Source of the DNA: Cercospora beticola
Taxonomy: Eukaryota; Ascomycota; Dothideomycetes; Mycosphaerellales; Mycosphaerellaceae
NCBI RefSeq assembly: GCF_033473495.1
Contig: NC_088937.1
Location: 1,364,001-1,428,000 of the forward strand
Length of the DNA stretch: 64,000 nt
Direction of reading: 5' to 3'
Part shown: positions 21,217-29,912 of the stretch, piece by piece
How the letters are laid out: the number at the start of each line of letters is the position of its first letter
How positions within the stretch are numbered: the stretch's first letter is position 1
Notes under the pieces: model-generated
Told to the model about the DNA's origin: nothing
Seen by the model: only the letters and a program-made list of their open reading frames with translations
Database searches by the model: none
Translations under genes and position numbers: made by a program

Positions 21217-23076
21217 ATGGCCTATCCGATGCAACCCCAGGCCCCCAAGCAGCCGCCGAACCCATACCCACCCTACGGAGCTCCGCCATCTGCCTCTCCT
21301 CCCGCCCAGTCCGCATTCGCCCCGCCTGCTAAGCGACAGCGCCTGTCTCCAGATCCTAGGTCGCCCGCTGGCAACAGTCCGGTGTATGCGCAGTCGCCCG
21401 TGTACGGAAATTATGGCCATTCGCCGGTGCAGTCTCCATATGCGCAGCAATATGCATCGCCGCAGGGCTCCTTCAATACGCCCCAGCAGTATTCACCGCC
21501 AGCCGGCCAGTGGTCAGCTTCACAGCAACAGCAGTCGCAGTACCAGTCCATCCAGCAGCGGCCGACCCAGATTAGCCCGCCTCCGCCGTCTAGCTCACAT
21601 CTGATGCCCCCTCCACCCCGACCCAAGGAGGACAAAGATGAGAAGATCGGAGTCGATGATATTGGGGACAGTCTATTCGGCAGCGGCATTAATTTGAAGG
21701 ACGAGGAGAACTATCTGCACAACACATGGCACAATCGTCATGCGCAGAATGAAAGCTTTCAGACGAATAATTCTACGTCATTCGGCTCAAATGGCTCGAG
21801 CGGGAACAATAGCTACGGGTACTTAACCCAAGGCACATCATTTGGCAGCCAAGGGCAGAATGGCGCCTTCGCAGGAACTACCGGCCGGCCACTGTCGCAG
21901 GAGGATATCGAGAGCGAAGCACGGAGGAAGCGAGAGCAGGCGGCTAGAAGACAGGCAGAGCAACAGTCCCATCACTTGAACAACCAGTTCCTGTCGGGAA
22001 ATTGCGTGAGGAAGCGAATGCACCAGCGAGCGATGGAGAATGGTGTGAAACTCGACATTAATGGCGTGTACGTCCGGAATCCGGAACCGCAGCAACAGCC
22101 CCAGGTCATGGTGAACGGTGACGGCACGACAGGAATCGCTGTCGTGAAGACTAAGCCGGAAGCCATGATCGAATCGGGTGTTCCATATGAGCACATGCTT
22201 ACGCTTCTGAGTCTGGCCGCACAGGAGCGCATGCGAGGAGTGGTAGACGAGGCGTACGCTCTGGCACGTGCCCGACGATATGGTGATCATGGTAGAGTAA
22301 TTCCTGCCGATTTTGCAAGCATCTCCACTGGGCTGGGAAAGCAGAGTCACGAAACCATCGTCCCGGATAGTGTGACCGGTTCGCAATGGGACCGACCTGC
22401 GGAAACGCCTCTAGAAGAGAACAACGGCGATGCACAGGTTAATGGGCTAAAGTCTACACCATCACCAGGACCAGTGCAGACTGTTGCATATCAGGGGAGC
22501 TTGCATCTCAAGCTACGTGAAATCGCAGCGAAAGACGCGCAAGCAGAGAAAGAACGTCTGAAGAAACGCGAGGCTCGCAAGCGCAAGGCTGAGTCGGGTG
22601 AGGGCGCAACTCCCATGGACATTGCTCCTGATACACCCACCGAGGCAGTTGCCCCAGCCGCGCCTAAGATCAGCAAAAAAGAACAGAACAAGAAAGCAAA
22701 GGAACAGACGGCCACTACCGTAGCAGCGGCCTTGACTCAATCAAATCAGACGGCTGCCATGATGGCTCTTGGAGGCAAGAAGAACAGGTACTCGTGGATG
22801 AACAAACCAGACAGCAAGGATGGGACCACCAACCGCTTCGCCAAGCCTGCCAGTGGAACATCGACACCAAAGCCCCAGTCTGGGCCGCAAAATGGTCCTG
22901 CTGAGGCTAAAAAGGTCGAAGAAAAGAAGGCACCCCAGTGGGGCGAATGGCGCGAAGATGATGTCCATGGCAAAGGCGTTGAGCTTCGCGACCTCATCCT
23001 CATTCTGGACCGCGACGGCAAGGACAAGCGGACGTTGGCCAAGGCGTTGATGAAACTACCCATCGACTCCAAGTAG
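21217..23076 (+). CDS. TAF4: Transcription initiation factor TFIID subunit 4
   Basis: A single-exon gene, 619 aa. TAF4 is a scaffold subunit of TFIID and pairs with TAF12 through a histone-fold-like region during promoter recognition in the nucleus. The N-terminal about 140 residues are Pro/Gln/Ser-rich with several SP sites (repeated SPVY/SPVQ). A short DDIGDSLFGSGINLKDEE segment (about 144-161) precedes an SQEDIESEARRKREQAA helix. The conserved core is LNNQFLSGNCVRKRMHQRA (about 255-275), then VPYEHMLTLLSLAAQERMRG and VDEAYALARARRYGDHG (about 325-360). After a basic KKREARKRKA stretch the protein ends ALMKLPIDSK, the usual fungal TAF4 tail. The ATG at 21217 lies in the divergent region shared with YSH1. 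Identification rests on the core and tail motifs. Confidence 0.85.
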   Translation: MAYPMQPQAPKQPPNPYPPYGAPPSASPPAQSAFAPPAKRQRLSPDPRSPAGNSPVYAQSPVYGNYGHSPVQSPYAQQYASPQGSFNTPQQYSPPAGQWSASQQQQSQYQSIQQRPTQISPPPPSSSHLMPPPPRPKEDKDEKIGVDDIGDSLFGSGINLKDEENYLHNTWHNRHAQNESFQTNNSTSFGSNGSSGNNSYGYLTQGTSFGSQGQNGAFAGTTGRPLSQEDIESEARRKREQAARRQAEQQSHHLNNQFLSGNCVRKRMHQRAMENGVKLDINGVYVRNPEPQQQPQVMVNGDGTTGIAVVKTKPEAMIESGVPYEHMLTLLSLAAQERMRGVVDEAYALARARRYGDHGRVIPADFASISTGLGKQSHETIVPDSVTGSQWDRPAETPLEENNGDAQVNGLKSTPSPGPVQTVAYQGSLHLKLREIAAKDAQAEKERLKKREARKRKAESGEGATPMDIAPDTPTEAVAPAAPKISKKEQNKKAKEQTATTVAAALTQSNQTAAMMALGGKKNRYSWMNKPDSKDGTTNRFAKPASGTSTPKPQSGPQNGPAEAKKVEEKKAPQWGEWREDDVHGKGVELRDLILILDRDGKDKRTLAKALMKLPIDSK

Positions 23077-23838
23077 GGCTTTCCGAGTCGACTCCGGCGA
23101 AGCCTTGGGCGCAAGCCTGTCAGAGCAGCCAGCGGAAGACTCCTTACAGCTTGATGCAGCGGCTGCGTCTCACCTGTTGCCCCTGATACGCCAAGATTGA
23201 TTCATGGAATATGATGCTCGAGCCCTGGCCTTTGACATCAGGACGCCGACTACGAGGACTTGTAAAGGGTTGGTCACGAGCTTTCAGATGTCCTTTGTTC
23301 TCATGACTCTTTTGAAGTTTCTAGCGAGGCGTTGAGGATGGGTGGGATGAAAAGCAGAAAGACTGCTTATGGAGCACAGAGGCTCTTTGTATCTACACTT
23401 CGAGACGTTGTCCAAATATTACTTCAACTCCTGAGATGACTGAATGTTGGGAGTCCATGGCACAATTGAATTATGCCATGCTTGAGGTATACGACTGAAA
23501 AATGCAAAAAGCGAAACGAAAATACTTCGAGAAACATATAAATTGGTAATACTAGGTGCTCGCTAACCGAAAGATCTATGTCTTACAATAGTACAGTCCA
23601 CTCCTTCAACGCCACGCCAGTAGTCAGACAGAGGATTCGTAACTTCGTGCTTACAGCGCACAGCACTGTCGTATGCTTCATCGCCTTTCTGTTTTCCGGC
23701 CGTCGCATTCACAGTTGCTTATCAAACAAAACGCCGCAGCAAATGCTTGTACCTGTGCCAAAAAGTAGGTGTAATCAGGTTCCCTCTGCACAGCCTCTTT
23801 GGATCCTAAATGATGCATACTCAAACAGTTCAGCTCCA
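23077..23838. other. Convergent 3' region
   Basis: 762 bp between the stops of TAF4 (+) and the efflux-carrier gene (-). No protein-like frame; the AT content rises around 23480-23560, typical of 3' UTR or terminator sequence. Confidence 0.6.
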
Positions 23839-25653
23839 TCAATTGTTCAGAACAGCCCATTCCAAGACCTCGAGCGCCATGAGCACAAGCAGAAGCGTGC
23901 TTGGGAAGATGACGACCACGTAGCTTGCCACGAGCAGACTTGACATCGCACCCATGAAGACATTGTTCAATTGGCAAATTTGAGCCAATTGCAATGCTGA
24001 AGGTGCACCTGTGAGCAAAAAGCACACAATGATGAAGATCGGGTCGTCGAGAATCGACACCGGCACAAATTTTGCTGTCAACGCCAAAACGGGAGCCATG
24101 ATGATCACTGGCATGACCATTCTGCTCAGGAGCGAAGCATAAAGCAGCTTCCGTTCTTCTTTCTTCTCCTCGGGTGTGCTTGCCAGCTGGTCCTGTGGGA
24201 GGGTCGATCGAGCGAGATTTGCGCCCAAGACGACCAGAATCAACGGAACGGCCACGTTACCGCTCTGTTGAATAGCACGGGTAACAGAATTGCGGATCAA
24301 GGTACCGTCGTGGAAGAAGAGATCCTGCAACTTAGGAATGCTGGCCACAATTAGTGCAGCCAACATTGCCCAGAGTGGAGGATTCATTTGCCTCCATACG
24401 CCGGCCCAGAACTTGCTGTTGTAGTAGTGGAACGTCTTCAAGACCTTCTGCATTGGAGTGGGAAGAGCGCGGAAGAGGTTGGTGAAGAATCTTCCGACTG
24501 TGGCCCAAAATCGCCTGGCGTAGAGTACAATGGTGTTCTGAACACGGTACAGCGGAGCCTTCCATCCGCCAGACTCATCTGCTGCAGAACGCGAAGATTG
24601 TGTTCTCGAAAATTGCGGAAACTGGGTGATGGAGTTGGTCGACACGGAACGAATGCTATCGGCATCTTCACCTCGATTGCGGCGAGGCAGTTTTCGGGGC
24701 TCGGTGCTTATGTCGTTGCCATTTGCCGGCGCGGCAGGTACGATTTCGTGTCGCAGGTCTTCGCGCGAAGCTGTCAAGGATGAGCTGGGCGTGCTCTCAG
24801 AAGCACTGTTGAAACCAGAATCGCTGCCTCCGATCCCCTTGATCACATTGTCGTGCTCGTCGGTCCAGGGTCCATCCTCAATCAATCGATCTCTCTCTTC
24901 ATCGTCATCTCCTCGCTCAGATGGAGTGTATGCGTGAGCTGGCTTGAGCAGCACACTGTATCCCCATGTCCATCGTAGAAGCTGGCCCAATTGTTGAAAA
25001 ATCAACAGATACAGGATGCCTCTTGCTCCCACTTCATTGTCATTGTCACCCGGTATCCGATCCCAGTGTAAGCCGCTGATAGTCTTGCTCAGACTGAGCA
25101 CCAGGGATATGGGCAACGAGTTGGAATTGCCAAAGACGCCCATTGCCAGCACAAAGTTCTTCTGCATCTTCTTATCCTTCTTTCCAAAGCCAAAGAGGCG
25201 AGCCATTATCTGTGCCGATATGTACGACACTAATGTCTGTACCACGAAAATGAACGGAATGACGGCGAGGTCCGCAAGCTTATCGGCATTTAGCTGACTT
25301 GCCAGTTTGGTGAAGATGAGGCATGGTGTAAAGACCATGGTGTTCAGCTCGGCCAAGAATTTCTGACTGTTGGCATCGAACATGCCCGTAATTGCCACCA
25401 GGTATCCGGGTAGGGCGACAAATACGACTTCCAGCACTGCTTCTGACACCAGGCCGGCCAAGTGCAGGAAGTTGGGATGCGACTCATGGGCGGTGGATGT
25501 GATGGCGTCCATGGTGATGTTGGCAGCAGCGTCCCATATCGGATAGCTCGCTGGCATCGATTGGTCCGTCACTGTGCGCCGTTGCTTGAAGGCGACAAGA
25601 GAAGCGCTGGCGAGTTCGCGCAATCGGAAGGATTTGGGAGTGTCGAAGAGCAT
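23839..25653 (-). CDS. Auxin efflux carrier (PIN-like) family transporter
   Basis: A single-exon gene, 604 aa, in the membrane transport family (Mem_trans) that includes plant PIN/PILS proteins and yeast Ecm3. The architecture is typical. About five membrane segments lie between residues 65 and 235 (including VVFVALPGYLVAI, the FTPCLIFTKLAS motif and VFGNSNSLPISLVLSLS). A hydrophilic, Ser-rich loop with acidic DDDEERDRL spans about 250-395. A second bundle from about 425 includes LWAMLAALIVASIP, VPLILVVLGANLARS, VIIMAPVLALTAKFV and a conserved FLLTGAPSALQLAQICQLN. Fungal members probably sit in the ER membrane; substrates are not established. The ATG at 25653 is a true ATG and leaves about 60 residues before the first membrane segment. 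Symbol withheld because several paralogues exist in this family. Confidence 0.85.
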   Translation of the reverse strand: MLFDTPKSFRLRELASASLVAFKQRRTVTDQSMPASYPIWDAAANITMDAITSTAHESHPNFLHLAGLVSEAVLEVVFVALPGYLVAITGMFDANSQKFLAELNTMVFTPCLIFTKLASQLNADKLADLAVIPFIFVVQTLVSYISAQIMARLFGFGKKDKKMQKNFVLAMGVFGNSNSLPISLVLSLSKTISGLHWDRIPGDNDNEVGARGILYLLIFQQLGQLLRWTWGYSVLLKPAHAYTPSERGDDDEERDRLIEDGPWTDEHDNVIKGIGGSDSGFNSASESTPSSSLTASREDLRHEIVPAAPANGNDISTEPRKLPRRNRGEDADSIRSVSTNSITQFPQFSRTQSSRSAADESGGWKAPLYRVQNTIVLYARRFWATVGRFFTNLFRALPTPMQKVLKTFHYYNSKFWAGVWRQMNPPLWAMLAALIVASIPKLQDLFFHDGTLIRNSVTRAIQQSGNVAVPLILVVLGANLARSTLPQDQLASTPEEKKEERKLLYASLLSRMVMPVIIMAPVLALTAKFVPVSILDDPIFIIVCFLLTGAPSALQLAQICQLNNVFMGAMSSLLVASYVVVIFPSTLLLVLMALEVLEWAVLNN

Positions 25654-26972
25654 GGCGGGCGACGGTCAATAGGGCGGCTGGCTGTGGGTCGGATGGGCGG
25701 CGGCGAGCCGGAGTGGCTTTGTGCGGTGTGCGCGCGCTGCTTTGTCCTCACGAAGATGAGGCAATGGGCGAGAAAGCGAGCGTGAAGACGTGTAGCGGCA
25801 GCTGGCGCTAACTAGGAAGCTTCGAAAGTGTTCCCGGCACGCTTCACGCGGCCCACGTGGCGGTGGTCGACATGTTCAACAGGATGTAGGCGGGCAATGG
25901 GGCAGGTAGATGGCAGAAGTAGTCGGGGGAGGAGGAGAGGGCGGATTCGGAGAATGTCGCTGGGTGCAGGGCGGTGTTGTCGCAGTCTAGTCGCGCTTGG
26001 CTTCATCACCTCATGGTCTTGGCTGCTTGCCCCAACCCTGCTTGAGGTGCACATCTGCAGACCACAGGCAAAAGTTTAAACGATGCTCGCGCCTCACCTC
26101 GCTGCCGCGCCTTTCCACGTTGCCGGTACAGTATTTAACCTTAGGCCGCGAGCCCCAGCCAGACCCAACTGTTCCACACATGTGTTGATGACCTCTTTCT
26201 TGTCTGCAATATCGTCCCATTCACTCATGCATGGCCTGAAAGACACTGCGCCCTCTGCTCCGTTTATTGTCGGACATATGGCGGCGAGTGGCTCCCACAA
26301 TCAGCTGCCTATCAGAAGCTGTGTGACGAGTAGCGACCCAGCGTTATCGCTGTGCTGTCCATCATGATGGCCATCCGCATCAGTGGACTGTGCCAAGCGG
26401 TGATGCAAATGCTCCAGCGAGCACTGGCGCTACAGTAGTCCATGTTTCCACGCTGAGCCGATGCTGTGCTGCAATGCGATCAATGGCGCGCACAGGCAAG
26501 CCACAGCGGAAGCAGTCTCGAATACTTCATCAACGCCCGGCTCTTTTGCACGCGGGAATGTGCGATGCAGGCCTGCGTTGCGCAACTATGATGACTTGCT
26601 TTCGCGCTCGCACCGCCCTGTTTCCCCCGCTCGTCTCTGCCTTCCGCTCCGGAGTGTCGATGTCCTCGGCTCCATTTCCGTTCCGCCATCGAAGTCTACA
26701 TGTACTTTCCACTGCACCTGTGAACACAAATCCTATTCCCTCTGCGCCACACTGCCGATCGTGGCTCTGATCCGTATCCCGCCAAATCGCACGCACGCGT
26801 GAACAACCTTCGTCTGCGTGTCCCTACCCAGCACCACCGCCGCTGCTGTTGAGCGGGCCACGGCTGCCTGACGCCTGCAGAGCCTGCGACCGGAGCGCAT
26901 CCACCTCCGCCCGCCAACCGTCACGATCATCGAGAACCGCGTGGGCTCCGCAGCCAACCAACCACATTGACC
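25654..26972. promoter_or_regulatory. Divergent intergenic region, efflux carrier / PBS2
   Basis: 1.3 kb between divergent starts. Overlapping 60-125-codon frames on both strands lack domains. Probably two promoters and leaders. Confidence 0.5.
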
Positions 26973-29013
26973 ATGTCGTCAGAACCAGAGTCACCACTCA
27001 ACTCTCCCTCGCCGCCCACCTCGCCCGATGAGCTCAACTCTCCGCTCACCAGTCCTGACCCAACACGAGTGACCTCGCCAACAGTGCAACGGATGCAGTC
27101 GGACACGAGCGTGCCGTCCAGCATGGCCAACATGACTGCTTCTTCCACCGCGCGGGGCCAGCTGGACGCAGCACGTAGACCGGCGGGAGCGACATTCGCG
27201 AGAGGGAATCCACCTACCATGAATCCTGATATTGCCGCGCGTATGAAAGCCTTCACGCTCAATAGGCAAGGCCCAGCTACGCCGCAGCCCGATCGCAGCC
27301 CCATCAGTCCGCCTTCGGCTGGTCAAGCAACCCCGGGAGGATTTCCCTCGAACTTCAGACTACCGCCTGGAATGCAACGACCCTCTCCAGCACCAATGCA
27401 CTCCTCGCCTGCCGTCACGGGAGCTAGTAAGCCCATGTCTCTGGCTGAGAAGCGAGGTTTGAAGCTGCCTGGAGGCCTACCTGGCTCTGGTCCTGCTCCT
27501 GGCGGTCCAGGTGCTCCTGCCGGCAGGCAAAGGCCACCAGGAATGACCCTCTCTAGCATGGGTGGTGGTGCTCCGAATGGTGACGCTTCTGGTCAGCAAC
27601 CCGCGAAGCCCGAGACCGCTATGGATAAATATGCGGATATGATCGACACCAAGACTGGAGCGCTCAGGTTCAAGGGAAAGGCAACGGTGCACGGTGGGGG
27701 CATTGACTTCACGTCAGGCAAAAGCTTTAGCATCAGTCTGGATGAGGTGGACACCCTTGATGAGCTCGGGAAAGGCAATTATGGTACGGTCTACAAAGTG
27801 CGACATGCAAGACCGAAATTCAGAAAGACTGGCCAAGGGCTGGCAGGCAACAAAGCTCGTGGACCCCTCACAGAAGAAGAGCAAACTCCAACATCGCCTA
27901 CACGGCCCAGTAACGCCAGTACGACTCCCACCAACGCTACAGCTCAGCAAGCGTATGGAAGAGGCGGGACAACTGGCATCGTCATGGCTATGAAGGAAAT
28001 GCGTCTCGAACTGGACGATGCAAAATTCCAGTCTATCATCATGGAATTGGACATCTTGCATCGATGCGTTTCACCCTATATCGTGGATTTCTATGGCGCC
28101 TTTTTCCAGGAAGGTGCTGTATACATATGTATGGAATTCATGGACGGCGGCAGTTGCGACAAAATATATGGAGATGGTGTTCCGGAGGGTGTATTGAGAA
28201 AGATCACGTACTGTACGACGCTCGGCCTGAAATCGCTCAAAGAAGAACACAACATTATCCATCGCGATGTGAAACCTACGAACATCCTTATGAACACGAG
28301 AGGACAGGTCAAAATCTGCGACTTTGGCGTGAGCGGGAACTTGGTGGCGAGTATAGCCAAGACGAATATTGGTTGCCAGTCCTACATGGCACCGGAGAGA
28401 ATATCAAGTGGTGGCGGCGGCGCGCCAGGAGGCGCTGTCGGAACATACAGTGTGCAGTCTGACATCTGGTCACTGGGTTTGACGATCATTGAGTGTGCTC
28501 TGGGACGATACCCGTATCCACCAGAGACGTACGACAACATTTTCTCGCAACTCGCTGTAAGTATCAGGGGCTTCACAAGAAGGGTGACACGACTGACAAT
28601 TAACACAGGCAATTGTGGATGGTGAACCACCTGACCTGCCTGCAGACACCTTTTCGGAGGCTGCACGAGATTTCGTGGCAGGCTGTTTGAACAAGATTCC
28701 CAATCTCCGTCCGACATATCCTATGCTCCTACAACACGCCTGGCTGGCTCCTCTTGTGAAGCCTGAGACCATTACAGAAGAAGATGAAGATGCGGAAGCG
28801 GCTGCAGAAGCGGCGGCGGCAGCTGGCGAAGATGTTCCCGAGCCAAGCTCCCAGCTTTCGAGTGTACCTGCGGAGGACGACGGTGGCTTCGTCGATCGCG
28901 AAGTGGGCGAATGGGTGATTGATGCATTACGGAAGAAGAAAGAGGGCACGCTGGGGCAGCACGCCAAACCTGCTCTTCACGCCGCACCTCTGGACGCAAC
29001 TGCCAGCCGGTAG
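26973..29013 (+). CDS. PBS2: MAP kinase kinase Pbs2 (HOG pathway)
   Basis: Two exons, 26973-28556 and 28609-29013, 662 aa. The frame opens with TTG at 26967, so the ATG two codons later is used. Residues 1-255 are Pro/Ser-rich and would scaffold pathway partners. Kinase marks: GKGNYGTVY (from 266), catalytic Lys in MAMKEM (K341), MELDILHRC, YIVDFYGAFF, HRDVKPTN (about 430), DFG (from 450), an activation loop with S460 and T464 spaced as in MAPKKs, and NIGCQSYMAPERI, which is closer to Pbs2 than to Ste7 or Mkk1. Pbs2 is activated by MAPKKKs under osmotic stress and phosphorylates Hog1. About 70 residues separate the Gly loop from K341, an insert rich in TP/SP sites. The 52-nt intron sits between kinase subdomains near LGRYPYPPETYDNIFSQLA and AIVDGEPPDLP. 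The tail is acidic and Ala-rich. Confidence 0.9.
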
Positions 29014-29912
29014 TGCGAGCCTGAGCAGTGAAGACTAACGGCAGTTGTTCTGTTTTGATTCTCTTTTCTGCATCCATGATTGTTCCAAGTTCAGCGGAAA
29101 GGACGCTGGTTCGTTGCGAGTACGCAATTTGGTTTTGTTAGAGTCGATATTACATGGCAGAAAGCGATACAGTAGCATGGGATGGCATGGCGGGCAGATG
29201 GCTGGGTGATGCGTATGTATAGATGGGATATCTGGGCAGCCTGCGAAGACACAGTGTAGAAGAACAAACAATAAAGAGACCTGAGATGAAGGGAAGCATT
29301 TCGCGAAGCAATCTCATACTGGGTTTTAACATGGCTCGCATAATTCGTCTTCATCCCAAATATTCAGCGAGCAAGGAGTCCATTCGCTTGTTCTGTGACT
29401 GTACAATATCGCTGGCTGACCGTATCGTGAGTCCTACTCCATAAACACAACACAATCATGCCAGCATGCGTCGATAGAGTGCTTCCGAATTCCGACAAGC
29501 ATGAGTCTCTCGCCAGTAAGGTGTTGTCATGGCGTGAGCATGTCGTTGTGTATGGAGACACAACGGAGGGGACCTGCAGTGCTCTGCGGGTTCACGTCAT
29601 GCTTAGTCATGCACGTGGGGCTCGATTTCCAGGTTCGAGGGCGTGGAAGTTGCTGGCGGATTCTCCATACGTCGGGCACGAACCCGCCAGCATCGTCCAG
29701 TAGGATTGAGCAACTTCCACGTCTTTGGGCCGAAAGGCATATCTTTGCATCCTCTGTGACTGTTCCCATCCCATCTTTCAACTTTTGCCCGAGCACACAC
29801 GGAACGTAGACTCACACTGCTGCGAGCTCACAAGAGCAATACTCGATACTCGAGACCTTCGATTCTCCTACACCACTTCTGACTTCCTGGTTTTCAACAC
29901 ACTACCGCCAAC
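29014..29912. promoter_or_regulatory. PBS2 3' flank and HSP104 promoter
   Basis: 899 bp. AATAAA at 29270-29275 is a possible PBS2 poly(A) signal. An AGGGG stress-response-like element (STRE core) lies at about 29568. A nested inverted repeat is listed separately. I searched by eye for the alternating GAA/TTC heat shock element and found no clean three-unit copy. The last 100 bp before the ATG are pyrimidine-rich. Confidence 0.5.
29642..29721. repeat. HSP104: Nested inverted repeats upstream of HSP104
   Basis: Outer arms CGTGGAAGTTGCT (29642-29654) and AGCAACTTCCACG (29709-29721) are perfect 13-bp inverse complements 54 bp apart. Inside, GCTGGCGG (29652-29659) and CCGCCAGC (29684-29691) form a second perfect 8-bp pair, extendable to 12 bp with one mismatch (GCTGGCGGATTC with GAACCCGCCAGC). 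The two pairs share GCT at 29652-29654, so they compete rather than stack. They lie about 190-270 bp before the ATG. Confidence 0.7.

Noticed and set aside
29620..29660. Possible tRNA B box (GGTTCGAG) upstream of HSP104
   Set aside because: The sequence after GGTTCGA does not fit the T-arm consensus, and no matching A box or cloverleaf could be built.
29560..29912. Heat shock element in the HSP104 promoter
   Set aside because: TTC and GAA triplets occur but not in the alternating 5-bp spacing needed for three contiguous units.
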